Shown piece after piece: positions 37,858 to 48,052 of a DNA stretch of 64,000 nt (positions are counted from its first letter, which is position 1; every line of letters begins with the position of its first letter). A program made the position numbers and the translations under genes. This DNA comes from Azospirillum tabaci (lineage in GTDB: Bacteria; Pseudomonadota; Alphaproteobacteria; Azospirillales; Azospirillaceae): the NCBI RefSeq assembly GCF_014596085.1, contig NZ_JACCJY010000002.1:62001-126000 (forward strand), written 5' to 3'. Below the pieces are notes generated by a model that saw only the letters and a program-made list of their open reading frames with translations, did not search any database and was not told the origin of the DNA.

Positions 37858-37901
37858 GGCACGCCCCCGGTTCAAAGGCCGGGAGGCGTGCCTTTCTCTT
37901 T
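37858..37901 (+). terminator. hairpin with T-rich tail on the plus strand
   Basis: GGCACGCCCCCGG (37858-37870) pairs with CCGGGAGGCGTGCC (37879-37892) with one bulge, followed by TTTCTCTTT on the plus strand. No plus-strand gene ends here, so either it serves the minus-strand regulator transcript or an unannotated plus-strand RNA ends here. Confidence 0.55.
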
Positions 37902-37952
37902 CGACGCAGGAGCCGGAAACCGCGGTACCGATACGACTCAGGCGGCCGCGGA

Positions 37953-38426
37953 TCAGGCGGCCGAGGTCAGCGGAAAGCCGCTGTAGTCGAGCGACGCGGA
38001 CCAGAAGCGTTCGAGCTTGCGCAGGGTCTCGTTCGCCTTGACCAGCTCCTCGTCGCTGAAGCCGGCCTTCTCCAGCGCCGTCAGGTGGCGCTCGAACATG
38101 CGGCTGATCTTCTCGCGGAGATCGAGGCCCTTCTCCGACAGGCGGACGCGCACCGACCGGCGGTCGTGCGGCGAGCGCTCCTGCCCGAGATAGCCGTTCT
38201 CGACCATCTTCTTCACGTTGTAGGACACGTTGGAGCCGAGATAATAGCCGCGCGCCGTCAACTCGCCGACGGTCATCTCGTCCTCGCCGATGTTGTAGAG
38301 GATCAGGCTCTGGACGTTGTTGATGTCCTGGATACCGAGCCGGTCAAGCTCGGTCTTCAGCACCTCGAGAAAGTGGCGGTGAAGCCGTTCGATCAAGAGG
38401 ATGCTTTCATAATAGGGTTTGCGCAC
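37953..38426 (-). CDS. MarR family winged-helix regulator, LdtR-like
   Basis: A 157-residue regulator with a winged helix-turn-helix: VQSLILYNIGEDEMTVGELTARGYYLGSNVSYNVKKMVENGYL is the recognition region and SPHDRRSVRVRLSEKG the wing with the MarR D-R-R motif. The sequence closely follows the LdtR group of Rhizobiales and relatives, which controls an L,D-transpeptidase gene and stress tolerance. No transpeptidase gene is nearby. The start is GTG at 38426 with AAAGGAG upstream. Confidence 0.85.
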   Translation of the reverse strand: MRKPYYESILLIERLHRHFLEVLKTELDRLGIQDINNVQSLILYNIGEDEMTVGELTARGYYLGSNVSYNVKKMVENGYLGQERSPHDRRSVRVRLSEKGLDLREKISRMFERHLTALEKAGFSDEELVKANETLRKLERFWSASLDYSGFPLTSAA

Positions 38427-38816
38427 CGCGGTCTCCTTTGGCTCGTACCGGACATGGGCCGACCTGTGGCCTTTCCGGGGTCCTTAAGGGGAGATTAACC
38501 GATCATTGTCCGGCAATCACCTCAATAATGCCCCAAAAGCACAGCCCGGGTTGTAGAACAGCCTGGCCCTGCGGAATACCCCCGTCCTGCCGTGCCAAGC
38601 CCCGTCGCGCGCCAGGAGATGCCAGGAACCCAGGCATCCCGGCGGCTTGCCGCCCGGCGAACCGGGCGGCAAGCCGACCCATCCCATCCAACCTTCCGCA
38701 ACAACGGTCAGGTTTGAGACAAGTCCCGCAAGGATTTCCCGATACTAACGCAGAAACGCGCGGAATGTGCCCGCATCCTTGCACGTCCTGAGTGCAATAA
38801 AGGAGAGCAGGCCTCT
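38427..38816. other. 390-bp intergenic region with a perfect hairpin
   Basis: No convincing gene. The left part carries the promoter of the MarR-type regulator. Near the middle is a perfect 15-bp inverted repeat at 38643-38676. A second small repeat, GCAC/GTGC, sits near 38780-38795, close to the end of the convergent-facing hydrolase gene. Confidence 0.5.
38643..38676. repeat. perfect 15-bp inverted repeat with CGAA loop
   Basis: CGGCTTGCCGCCCGG (38643-38657) and CCGGGCGGCAAGCCG (38662-38676) are perfectly complementary around CGAA. There is no T-run on either side, so it is not a typical intrinsic terminator. It may be an RNA-stabilising hairpin or a dispersed repeat. Confidence 0.6.
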
Positions 38817-39893
38817 TCAATCGGTAAAGTGCAAATCCCCGCCATTGGGTTCGGCGAAGTAGCTGTGCACCTCTTCGGCTTTCACCTCGGCCAAAGTGGC
38901 GGGTGACCAGCGCGGGTTTCGGTCCTTGTCCACCAGCGCAGCGCGGATGCCTTCGTAGACATCGTGGCGGGCGAGGAAGGCGAGGCTGAGGCGAAGCTCC
39001 TGGATCATGCAGCCGTCGAAGTCCAGTTTGGCCCCGCGGCGCAGCGCCTCCAGCGTCACCTTGAGACTGGTCGGCGACACCCGATTCAGCGTGGCGAGCT
39101 GGCCGGCGGCCCACTCCGTGCCCTCCGCCTCCAGTGCGGCGACGATGGCCTCCACACCATCATGGGCGTAGCAGCGGTCGATGGCCTCGCGGTTGGCGGC
39201 GACCGGCGGTTCGCCCGCTTCCTCGCGGTGACGCGCGACCGCCTCGTCGGCCGGCACGCCGTCGGCCAGTTCGGCGATCAGCGATTCCAGCTTGCCACTG
39301 GGCACGAAGGCGTCGGCGGCACCGACCTCGATCATGTCCGCCGCCTTCAACCGGTCGCCCGTCAGGCCCAGCCAGATTCCGATCTGTCCGGGCAGACGCG
39401 GCAGGAAGTAGGTGCCGCCGACGTCCGGGTAGAGGCCGATGCCCGTCTCCGGCATGGCGAACATCGTCCGCTCCGTCACGATTCGATGGGAGCCGTGCAC
39501 CGACAGGCCGACGCCGCCGCCCATGCTGATGCCGTCGATCAGCGCCACGTAGGGCTTCGGGCAATTGTGGATCAGGCGGTTGAGGATATACTCCTCGCTG
39601 AAGAAGGCGCGGATGGGCGCACCATCGCCCTGCCCCGCCTTGGCGGCCTTGCCCGTCTCGTACAGGTTCACCACGTCGCCGCCGGCGCAGAAGGCCTTCT
39701 CCCCGGCGCCCTGTACGACGATGGCCTTGATCGCCGGATCGGCCGACCAGGCGCGCAGCTGCGGGTCGAACAGACGGATCATGCCCAGCGTCAGGGCGTT
39801 CAGCGCCTTCGGGCGGTTCAGCGTCACCAGCCCGATGGAGCCGCGGCGTTCGAACAGGATCTCGGCGAACTGGGTCTCGGCAGGGTCGCTCAT
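38817..39893 (-). CDS. enoyl-CoA hydratase/isomerase family, 3-hydroxyisobutyryl-CoA hydrolase-like
   Basis: A 358-residue crotonase-fold protein of the HIBCH type (ECH_2), which hydrolyses 3-hydroxyisobutyryl-CoA in valine breakdown. Seen: KAFCAGGDVVNLYE (first oxyanion-hole loop), DGISMGGGVGLSVHGSHRIVTE, MPETGIGLYPDVGGTYFLPRLPG (catalytic glutamate and D-V-G-G) and the late LAFLARHDVYEGIRAALVDKDRNPRW, the HIBCH C-terminal signature. Length separates it from short hydratases. ATG at 39911 is an alternative start; neither has a clear ribosome binding site. Confidence 0.9.
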   Translation of the reverse strand: MSDPAETQFAEILFERRGSIGLVTLNRPKALNALTLGMIRLFDPQLRAWSADPAIKAIVVQGAGEKAFCAGGDVVNLYETGKAAKAGQGDGAPIRAFFSEEYILNRLIHNCPKPYVALIDGISMGGGVGLSVHGSHRIVTERTMFAMPETGIGLYPDVGGTYFLPRLPGQIGIWLGLTGDRLKAADMIEVGAADAFVPSGKLESLIAELADGVPADEAVARHREEAGEPPVAANREAIDRCYAHDGVEAIVAALEAEGTEWAAGQLATLNRVSPTSLKVTLEALRRGAKLDFDGCMIQELRLSLAFLARHDVYEGIRAALVDKDRNPRWSPATLAEVKAEEVHSYFAEPNGGDLHFTD

Positions 39894-40060
39894 GGTTCCG
39901 GTCGTTTCCATTTGTTCGTTTGTGGGGCGAATTTGTTGGTTTCGGGCGATGATACGGGCGGCGGGCGGCGTGTCAAACCGCGGTTTCGCAGCGCAGCGTC
40001 GCGGAACACGGCCCCAGCCTCAGCCGTTGCCGCACCCACAGTCATGAGCGGGACAGTTCC

Positions 40061-41041
40061 ATGATGGCAGCCTCAGCAGCGCAAGCGTCACGTCAGGAGG
40101 GACCGGGCCGCAAGACGGCCATCATCCTCAACCGGTCCGCGGGAACGCTGGCCGGACAGCCGATCGACGATACGGTGGCGGCGATCCGCAGCGCCTTCGA
40201 GCGGCACGGGGCGGAGGTGTCGCTGACCGCCGTGGAGCCGGCCGACTGCTCCTCGGAAATCCGCAAGGCCATCGACTCCGACGCGGAGCTGGTCATCGTG
40301 GGCGGCGGCGACGGGACCATCCACACCGCGGTCAACATGATCCTGCCCACCGGCAAGATCCTGGGCATCCTGCCGCTCGGCACCATGAACCTGCTGGCGC
40401 GCGACCTGAAGACGCCGCTGGACCTCGACGAGGCGTACGAGGCCCTGGCCGCCGGCGAGGTGAGCAGCATCGACGTGACGGAGGTGAACGGCGAGATCTA
40501 CCTGAACAGCTCGGTCCTCGGTTTCTACCCCCAGGTGGTGCAGGAGCGCGAGGAGAAGCGCAAGCGGCACCGCCTGCTGAAATGGCCGGCGATGGCGCTC
40601 GCCATGGTTCGCACCTTCCGCCGCCTACCCCTGCTCGATGTGCGGATCGATTGGGGCGACGGGCCGCGCCGCGTGCGCACCCCGATCCTGGTGGTCTCCA
40701 ACAACCCGTTCGACGCCGAGGCGGGCAGCATGCTCCTGCGCCGCAACAGGCTCGATTCCGGCAAGCTCGGCGTCTATGTGGCGCGACAGCGCGACCCTTG
40801 GGGGCTGTTGCGGCTGATGGGGCGCACCGTGCTCGGAACTTGGCAGCAGGATGAGGAGTTGGAAACGCTGACGGCCACGCAACTGACGGTGCACAGCCGA
40901 CGGCGGCGGCTGAAGATGGTCAACGACGGCGAAATCCTGCAGATGGAGCCGCCACTGAACTACCGCATCCGTCACAAGGCGCTGAAAGTCCTGCTGCCCA
41001 AGGTGACTTCCAAGGGGGATGAAACGGCGGACGGCGCATGA
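40061..41041 (+). CDS. diacylglycerol kinase-like lipid kinase
   Basis: A 326-residue DAGK_cat protein: TAIILNRSAGTLAG, VIVGGGDGTIHTAVNMIL (ATP-binding G-G-D-G-T) and GILPLGTMNLLARDL are the hallmarks of the DagK/YegS/sphingosine kinase group. The C-terminal half is a beta-rich lid domain. It phosphorylates a membrane lipid; the exact lipid is not evident. It is followed 25 bp later by a phosphoesterase gene on the same strand. Confidence 0.9.
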   Translation: MMAASAAQASRQEGPGRKTAIILNRSAGTLAGQPIDDTVAAIRSAFERHGAEVSLTAVEPADCSSEIRKAIDSDAELVIVGGGDGTIHTAVNMILPTGKILGILPLGTMNLLARDLKTPLDLDEAYEALAAGEVSSIDVTEVNGEIYLNSSVLGFYPQVVQEREEKRKRHRLLKWPAMALAMVRTFRRLPLLDVRIDWGDGPRRVRTPILVVSNNPFDAEAGSMLLRRNRLDSGKLGVYVARQRDPWGLLRLMGRTVLGTWQQDEELETLTATQLTVHSRRRRLKMVNDGEILQMEPPLNYRIRHKALKVLLPKVTSKGDETADGA

Positions 41042-41066
41042 CCGTAGAGATCGTCAGGGAGGAGTC

Positions 41067-41915
41067 GTGAAGAAGCTCGCGCACATCTCGGACCTGCATT
41101 TCGGGCGGATCGACCCGCTGGTGGTCGACGGCCTGCTGGCCGACCTGACGGCGGCACGGCCCGACCTGATCGTCATCTCGGGCGATCTGGTCCAGCGCGC
41201 CAAGGCCCGTCATTTCCTGGAGGCGCGGGCCTTTCTGGAGAAGCTGCCCTTCCCCTATCTGGTCGTGCCGGGCAACCACGACATCCCGGTCTACAACGTG
41301 GTGCGCCGCTTCCTCGATCCGTTCGGCAACTACAAGCGCTACATCACCACCGACCTCAGCCCCTTCCACATCGATTCGGAAATCGCTGTTCTGGGGATCA
41401 ACACGGCGCGCTCGGTCATCACGGATTTTTCCGAAGGGCGCATGAACAAGGCGCAGATCAAGCGCGTGCGCGAGGTCTTCTGCGAGGTGCCGGACACCGT
41501 CTTCAAGGTGCTGTTCACCCATCACCCTTTCCTGCCGCCGCCCGACGCGCCGAAGACGAAGCTGGTCGGGCGGCACAAGCTGGCCCTGCCGGCGCTGGAA
41601 AGCTGCGGAGTGGATCTTCTGTTGGCCGGGCATCTGCACCGCGCCTATTCCGGCGATATCATGACCCACCACACCCAGGTGGCCCGCTCCATCCTGGTTG
41701 CCCAGGCGTCCACCGCGACCTCCACCCGCCTGCGCAACGAGGCCAACGCCTACAACCTCATCGCCGTCGAGCCGCCGCGCGTCACCTTCGAGGTGCGGTC
41801 CTGGGAGGGGGCGGCCTTCACCGGCGGGCTCGTCTCGCAATGGCGCAAGGACGGGCACCGCTGGGTCATGGAGATGCAGGACTCGGGATTCAGACCTGTG
41901 AGCGGTGCGGCTTGA
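41067..41915 (+). CDS. metallophosphoesterase (Icc/CpdA-like)
   Basis: A 282-residue calcineurin-like phosphoesterase with all five metal-binding motifs: AHISDLHFGR, VISGDLVQ, VVPGNHDIP, LFTHHPFL and LAGHLHRAYSG. The start is GTG at 41067 with GGAGGAG just upstream; an ATG at 41019 falls within the preceding gene. Family members include cyclic-AMP phosphodiesterase and UDP-diacylglucosamine pyrophosphatase; pairing with a lipid kinase gene suggests a lipid or nucleotide substrate but does not prove one. Confidence 0.88.
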   Translation: MKKLAHISDLHFGRIDPLVVDGLLADLTAARPDLIVISGDLVQRAKARHFLEARAFLEKLPFPYLVVPGNHDIPVYNVVRRFLDPFGNYKRYITTDLSPFHIDSEIAVLGINTARSVITDFSEGRMNKAQIKRVREVFCEVPDTVFKVLFTHHPFLPPPDAPKTKLVGRHKLALPALESCGVDLLLAGHLHRAYSGDIMTHHTQVARSILVAQASTATSTRLRNEANAYNLIAVEPPRVTFEVRSWEGAAFTGGLVSQWRKDGHRWVMEMQDSGFRPVSGAA

Positions 41916-42992
<1,077 letters not shown>

Positions 42993-43041
42993 TCCTTCCG
43001 CGCGGAGCCGCGCCGCAGCGCGGCCTCCGCTCGCTCTTTCG

Positions 43042-44070
43042 TTACTTCGGCGTGCCCTTCCACACCTGGAACTGCGGCGTTTCCAGCAGCAGGTCGGCAT
43101 GGCCGAAAGCCGTCTTGAACAGCTTGCCCACCCCCGCCGTCCGCTGGGTCACCGCGACCAACGAGCCGCGCAGCTTCAGATACTGCTTGGTGCCGGCGAC
43201 CAGAGCCTCCAGCATCCCGAAATCCTCGTCCTTGCCGCGGTGGAGCGGCGGGTTCGAGACGATCAGCCCGAAGCGTTCCCGCGCGCCGAGACCGGACAGC
43301 CCGTCGCTCAGCACGCATTCCGCGTCCGGCACGTTCTGGCGGGCGGCGTGCAGAGCGACCGCGTCGATGTCCAGCAGGGTCAGCCGGGCATCCGGCGTGC
43401 GCTCCCGCACGGCCCGCGCGATCACACCGGCGCCGCAGCCGAAATCAAGAACGGCGGTGCCCTCCGCGACTTCCGGCAGGACCTGGAGCAGGCATTCCGT
43501 GCCGGTGTCGAGCCGGCCATGGGCGAACAGGCCGGGGTAGGACACCAGATCGAGCGCCCCGTCACGCCCCGGCAGCGGCAGGACGACGGTCTCCCGCCAA
43601 TCCTCCAGATTGCCCTTGGCCGGATCGCTGGTCCGGCGGGTTTCCAGCAGGCGGGCGCGGCGCTTGATGGTCAGCGTCTCCACGCCTTCCGCCAGCCCGT
43701 CGAAGCGCTTCGGCGCGGAGGTGATGCCCTCGTCGTTGCTGCCGGCGATCCACAGCGGCGCCCCCGCCGGCAGGCGGGCGGCCAGGGCGTGCAGCGCCAT
43801 CTCGAAGGCGGCCCAGCCGCGCGGCAGGCGCAGGACCGCGCCGTCGAAGGCGCCGTCCGCCGGCCAGGGCGTGGCCGGCTTGCCGTCCAGCCCCAGGCGG
43901 TGCCAGGAGACGACCTCCGCCCCGCCGTCGGCCAGGGCCTCTTCCATGGCGCCGTCGGTGTCGCCGGCCACCAGGATGCGGCCCTGCGGGCGGCGTTCGG
44001 CCAGGGCCTCCGCGGCGACGCCGGCCACGGTGGAATCGCGGTCGGTCGCGCGGTTGGACAATCGGCTCAC
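43042..44070 (-). CDS. class I SAM methyltransferase, RsmC/RlmG-like
   Basis: A 342-residue MTS-domain protein. The C-terminal catalytic part has DFGCGAGVIARAVRERTPDARLTLLDIDAVAL (SAM-binding motif I and the acidic end of motif II) and LIVSNPPLHRG (N-P-P-x-H, typical of exocyclic-amine guanine N2-methyltransferases of rRNA). The N-terminal half is a degenerate methyltransferase-like domain (GRILVAGDTDGAME), as in RsmC. The start is GTG at 44070 with AAAGGAAAACCC upstream. It follows smpB by 10 bp in a translation-related cluster. Confidence 0.88.
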   Translation of the reverse strand: MSRLSNRATDRDSTVAGVAAEALAERRPQGRILVAGDTDGAMEEALADGGAEVVSWHRLGLDGKPATPWPADGAFDGAVLRLPRGWAAFEMALHALAARLPAGAPLWIAGSNDEGITSAPKRFDGLAEGVETLTIKRRARLLETRRTSDPAKGNLEDWRETVVLPLPGRDGALDLVSYPGLFAHGRLDTGTECLLQVLPEVAEGTAVLDFGCGAGVIARAVRERTPDARLTLLDIDAVALHAARQNVPDAECVLSDGLSGLGARERFGLIVSNPPLHRGKDEDFGMLEALVAGTKQYLKLRGSLVAVTQRTAGVGKLFKTAFGHADLLLETPQFQVWKGTPK

Positions 44071-44080
44071 GGGTTTTCCT

Positions 44081-44557
44081 TTAACCTCTGTCGCGCATCA
44101 GGCGCGCCTTGTCGCGCTGCCACGTCCGTTCCTTCTCAGACTCGCGCTTGTCGTGCTTCTTCTTGCCGGCGGCCAAGCCCACCTCGACCTTGGCGATGCC
44201 GCGGTCGTTGAAATAGACGGACATCGGGATCAGCGTGATCCCCTTCTGCTTGATGGCGCCCATGAGCTTGCTCAGCTCGCGGCGGTGCACCAGCAGCTTG
44301 CGCGGCCGCTTGGTCTCGTGCTGAAGCCAGCGTCCCGCCTGCCCGTACTCCGGGATGTAGGCGTTGAACAGGTACAGCTCCCCGTTCTTGAGGCCGGCGT
44401 ACGCCTCGTTGATGCTGGCACGGCCGCCGCGCAACGACTTCACCTCGGTGCCGGTCAGGATCAGACCGGCCTCCATGGTGTCTTCGATGAAATAGTCGAA
44501 GCGTGCGCGGCGGTTCTGTGCCGCGATGCGCCTTGGTTCGGGCTCGCGGGCGGCCAC
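44081..44557 (-). CDS. smpB: SsrA-binding protein SmpB
   Basis: Partner of tmRNA in rescuing stalled ribosomes. The 158-residue protein has the N-terminal [31 protein letters not shown], the OB-fold core ([14 protein letters not shown]) and the basic, flexible C-terminal tail [14 protein letters not shown]. The start is GTG at 44557 with GGAGGATCC upstream. It lies 36 bp after dapA, same strand, as is common in alphaproteobacteria. Confidence 0.97.
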   Translation of the reverse strand: MAAREPEPRRIAAQNRRARFDYFIEDTMEAGLILTGTEVKSLRGGRASINEAYAGLKNGELYLFNAYIPEYGQAGRWLQHETKRPRKLLVHRRELSKLMGAIKQKGITLIPMSVYFNDRGIAKVEVGLAAGKKKHDKRESEKERTWQRDKARLMRDRG

Positions 44558-44593
44558 GGATCCTCCTTCCCTGGGGCGGGGTGCTGCCGTCCC

Positions 44594-45469
44594 TTAGGAC
44601 AGCAGCCCGGCCTTCTTCATCGCGTCGCGGACGGTGGTCCGCGTGCTCTCCGACGCGGCGACCAGCGGCAGGCGAACCTCGTCCGAGGACTTGCCGAGCA
44701 GGCTGGCGGCGTATTTCACCGGGGCCGGGCTCGTCTCCACGAACATGGAATCGTGCAGCGGGGTCAGCAGGTCGCGGTACTTGTAGGCGGTGGCGAGATC
44801 GCCCTTCCGCCAGGCGTCCTGCATCGCGGCGCACTGGGCCGGCGCGATGTTCGCCGTCACCGAGATGCAGCCGACGCCGCCCTGCGCGTTGAAGGCCAGC
44901 GCCGTCGCGTCCTCGCCCGAGAGCTGGATGAAGTCGGGACCGACCTCCTGCAGCAGGCGGACCGGGCGGGCCAGATCCGCCGTGGCGTCCTTCACGCCGA
45001 TGATGTTCGGCAGCTTGGCGAGGCGGGCCATCGTTGCCACCGACATATCCACAACACTGCGGCCGGGAATGTTGTAGATAACGATCGGCAAATCCGCCGC
45101 GTCATGGATCGCTTTGAAATGCTGGTACAGACCTTCTTGCGTCGGCTTGTTGTAATAGGGCGTGACGACCAGCGCCGCGGTGGCGCCGGCCTTCTTGGCG
45201 TGCTGGGTCAGCGAGATCGCCTCCTCGGTGGAGTTCGACCCGGTGCCTGCGACGACCGGAACCTTCCCGCCCGCGGCCTCGATGCACAGCTCGACGACCC
45301 GGTTGTGCTCCTCGTGGGAGAGGGTGGGCGACTCGCCCGTGGTGCCGCACGGAACGAGACCGTGGGTGCCCTGCGCAACCTGCCACTCGACGAAGGACTG
45401 GAAGGCGGCCTCGTCCACTTTCCCGTTTTTAAACGGGGTCAAAAGAGCGACGATGGAACCGTACAACAT
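44594..45469 (-). CDS. dapA: 4-hydroxy-tetrahydrodipicolinate synthase
   Basis: First committed step of lysine and diaminopimelate synthesis, from pyruvate and aspartate semialdehyde. The 291-residue TIM-barrel enzyme has [10 protein letters not shown] (about 41-50), [22 protein letters not shown] with the catalytic tyrosine at about 132, and the Schiff-base lysine at about 160 ([10 protein letters not shown]). The start ATG at 45469 is set by GGAGG 8 nt upstream. Divergent from the lytic transglycosylase gene across 78 bp. Confidence 0.97.
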   Translation of the reverse strand: MLYGSIVALLTPFKNGKVDEAAFQSFVEWQVAQGTHGLVPCGTTGESPTLSHEEHNRVVELCIEAAGGKVPVVAGTGSNSTEEAISLTQHAKKAGATAALVVTPYYNKPTQEGLYQHFKAIHDAADLPIVIYNIPGRSVVDMSVATMARLAKLPNIIGVKDATADLARPVRLLQEVGPDFIQLSGEDATALAFNAQGGVGCISVTANIAPAQCAAMQDAWRKGDLATAYKYRDLLTPLHDSMFVETSPAPVKYAASLLGKSSDEVRLPLVAASESTRTTVRDAMKKAGLLS

Positions 45470-45547
45470 GCCTGCCACCTCCGACGGACTTCAAGAAAAG
45501 TGTCGCGCACCTTAGCCGCACCCGTTCCCCCGAGCAAGAGCGCCCGG

Positions 45548-47512
45548 ATGATCATCCGACATGCCACCCGTTCCGCGATCGCCGCCGCGCTGCTGGGGCT
45601 GATCGTGCTGGCCCAGCCCGCCGGGGCGGCCAGCCTGACGGCGCAGGACCTCGCCGTCTACCGGCAGGCCTTCAAGGCCGCCGACAACGACCGGCACGAC
45701 GAGGCGCTGCGCCTCGCCGCCCAGGCCTCCAACAAGTTGCCGGCCAAGGTGATCCGCTGGATGGCCCTGGCGACTCCCGGCGGCGGCAGCTTCGACGAGA
45801 TCGCCGCCTTCATCCGCGAGAACGGCGACTGGCCCAACCAGGCGCAGCTTCGCCGTCAGGCGGAAAAGGCGATGCCCATCGACCTGGACGAGGACCGGGT
45901 GCTCGCCTGGTTCAAGCAGTACCCGCCCCTGTCCAACGAAGGCTTCATGCGTTACGCCGACACGCTGCTGGCGACCGGCAACGCCGAGCGGGCGGTGCGG
46001 ATGGTGCGCGACCGCTGGGTGGAGGCGAACTTCACATCCGCGGACGAGGAGCAGTTCCTGGCCCGCTACCGCTCCCACCTGCGCCAGCAAGAGCACAAGG
46101 CGCGCATCGACCGCCTGCTGTGGGAGCGCCAGGAATCCGCGGTGCGCCGCATGCTGCCCTTCTTCGATGAAGCCTACGACCTGCTGATCGAGGCGCGGAT
46201 CGCCCTGGACAGCGACGCCAAGAACGCCGACGCGGCGCTGGCGCGCGTCCCCGCCTCCCTGCGCAACGACCCCGGCCTGCTGTTCGACCGCGCCCGCTAC
46301 CGCCGCCGCAAGGGCGACGACGCGGGGGCGCTGGAGATCATCGCGCAGGCGCCCAAGGACATGGGCCGCCCGCAGGCCTGGTGGACGGAGCGCCACATCC
46401 TGGCCCGCCGCGCCATGGTGAACGGCGACCACAACCTCGCCTACCGTCTGGTGACGGCGCATGGACAGACCGAGGGCAGCGGTGCGGCGGAGGCGGAATT
46501 TCTGGCCGGCTTCCTGGCGCTGCGCTTCCTCGACGATCCGTCGAACGCCTTCAACCACTTCCACAAGCTCTACCGCTCCGTCGGCGCGCCGATCAGCAAG
46601 GCGCGCGGCGCCTACTGGTGCGGGCGCGCGGCGGAGGCGCTGGGCCAGACGGCGCAGGCCAAGGACTGGTACGCCAAGGCCGCCCAGTATGGGACGACCT
46701 TCTACGGCCAGCTCGCCGCCCGCCACGCCGGGAACGGGCGCATCACCCTGCCCGCCGAACCGCGCGTGTCCAACGCCGACGCCACCGCCTTCGAGCGGCG
46801 GGAGGTGGTGCGCGTGACCAAGCTGCTGGCGGAGATCGAGGGCAACACCGACGAGCGGGTCACCGCCTTCCTGCGCCGCATCAGCCTCGACGCCAAGGAG
46901 CCGGCGGATTACGTGCTGGCCGCCAAGCTGGCCCGCGAGGTCGGGCGCCGCGACCTTGCGGTCGCCGCCGCGAAGGACGCCGCGCAGAACGACGTGTTCC
47001 TGGTGGAAGCCGGTTATCCGATGATCGAGAGCCGCCCGTCCGCTCCGGAAATCGCCCTGGTGCACGCCATCATCCGGCAGGAGAGCACCTTCAACACCGG
47101 CGTGGTGTCCTCGGCCGGGGCGCGCGGCCTGATGCAGCTCATGCCCGGCACGGCGCAGCTCGTCGCCACCAAGCTGGGCGTCAAGCACGACAACGCCAAG
47201 CTGACCAGCGACCCGGACTACAACGTGCGGCTCGGCTCCGCCTATCTGGCGGACATGATCGACCGCTTCAACGGCTCCTACATCATGGCCATCGCCGCCT
47301 ACAACGCCGGCCCGACCCGCGTGCGCCAATGGATCGAGACCTACGGCGATCCGCGCGGCGAAGCCATCGACGCCGTGGACTGGCTGGAGCTGATCCCGAT
47401 CTACGAGACCCGCAACTACGTCCAGCGGGTCATGGAGGGCATGCTGGTCTACCGGGCGCGCATCCAGGGCGCCAAGGCGGAGCTGAACCTGGACAAGGAA
47501 ATTCGGCGATGA
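45548..47512 (+). CDS. soluble lytic murein transglycosylase (Slt70-like)
   Basis: A 654-residue periplasmic enzyme that cleaves the glycan strands of peptidoglycan. It has a signal peptide (about 1-27, ALLGLIVLAQPAGAA), a long helical, TPR-like superhelix (about 30-470) and a C-terminal SLT domain: ALVHAIIRQESTFNTGVVSSAGARGLMQLMPGTAQ with the catalytic glutamate, and MAIAAYNAGPTRVRQW. The open frame reaches back to 43610 across dapA and smpB in antisense, but the real start is at 45548. It is followed by a strong hairpin. Confidence 0.93.
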   Translation: MIIRHATRSAIAAALLGLIVLAQPAGAASLTAQDLAVYRQAFKAADNDRHDEALRLAAQASNKLPAKVIRWMALATPGGGSFDEIAAFIRENGDWPNQAQLRRQAEKAMPIDLDEDRVLAWFKQYPPLSNEGFMRYADTLLATGNAERAVRMVRDRWVEANFTSADEEQFLARYRSHLRQQEHKARIDRLLWERQESAVRRMLPFFDEAYDLLIEARIALDSDAKNADAALARVPASLRNDPGLLFDRARYRRRKGDDAGALEIIAQAPKDMGRPQAWWTERHILARRAMVNGDHNLAYRLVTAHGQTEGSGAAEAEFLAGFLALRFLDDPSNAFNHFHKLYRSVGAPISKARGAYWCGRAAEALGQTAQAKDWYAKAAQYGTTFYGQLAARHAGNGRITLPAEPRVSNADATAFERREVVRVTKLLAEIEGNTDERVTAFLRRISLDAKEPADYVLAAKLAREVGRRDLAVAAAKDAAQNDVFLVEAGYPMIESRPSAPEIALVHAIIRQESTFNTGVVSSAGARGLMQLMPGTAQLVATKLGVKHDNAKLTSDPDYNVRLGSAYLADMIDRFNGSYIMAIAAYNAGPTRVRQWIETYGDPRGEAIDAVDWLELIPIYETRNYVQRVMEGMLVYRARIQGAKAELNLDKEIRR

Positions 47513-47516
47513 AATC

Positions 47517-47555
47517 CCGGCGGTCCCTTGCCCACATTGGATGAGGGACCGCCGG
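47517..47555 (+). terminator. hairpin after the lytic transglycosylase gene
   Basis: CCGGCGGTCCCT (47517-47528) pairs perfectly with AGGGACCGCCGG (47544-47555). It begins 4 nt after the stop codon; there is no good T-run, so termination strength is uncertain. Confidence 0.55.
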
Positions 47556-47775
47556 ATCGACCAAAGACGAATATTCGAAAGTCACAAAAGCCGGCTTATC
47601 TCTGTCACATACCAAAATCGAAATCGTCCAATTTTTGACGTTTTCGTCTGAAGTGGTAACTCTTCTTCCTGCCCGGAAGATGAATTGCATTTAATCCTCT
47701 ATTAACCACAAGCCGAGAGAATTCCCACGCACGGACGGACCGTGTTTCTCTTTATTCCGTGATTGGGAGCCTACC

Positions 47776-48003
47776 ATGCCAGCACCGATGGTCGCCGATG
47801 AAGTCCGCCAGGCGTGCCGCATCCACGCGCGCCTTTTAGACGCCTTCATCGCCTTGACGGAACAGGAAGTGGCGCAGCTCGCCCCTGGTTTCGCCGAGGA
47901 AAGCCTCATGGAATCGCTGGAGAAGATGCGGGCCGCCCGCAAGAGCTACGGCGCGCTGGGCGGTGTCGTCGCCTTGGAGGTGGTGGCGTCGAACGCCGCC
48001 TGA
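47776..48003 (+). CDS. hypothetical protein, 75 residues
   Basis: A small helical protein (MPAPMVADEVRQACRIHARLL at the start, later ALTEQEVAQLAPGFAEESLMESLEKMRAARKSYGA). GGGAG lies 6 nt before the ATG, and a long AT-richer leader precedes it, both signs of a real, independently expressed gene. No signal peptide or membrane helix. No family recognised. Convergent with mltG. Confidence 0.6.
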   Translation: MPAPMVADEVRQACRIHARLLDAFIALTEQEVAQLAPGFAEESLMESLEKMRAARKSYGALGGVVALEVVASNAA

Positions 48004-48052
48004 GCAACAGGCCTTCCGCTCGGCAGGCCTTCCGTTCGGGAACAGGGGACCG

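Larger units (their letters stand above)
37618..37952. other. 335-bp gap with terminators and liv operon promoter
   Basis: No gene is seen. It holds the promoter side of the minus-strand liv operon (37618 onward), a small hairpin GCCGGAC/GTCCGGC (37764-37782), the ldtR terminator (37822-37845) and a second large hairpin (37858-37892) with a T-rich tail on the plus strand. Confidence 0.5.

Noticed and set aside
43610-45547. Upstream extension of the lytic transglycosylase frame
   Set aside because: It lies antisense to dapA and smpB, and the translation is unrelated to any domain until the signal peptide at 45548.
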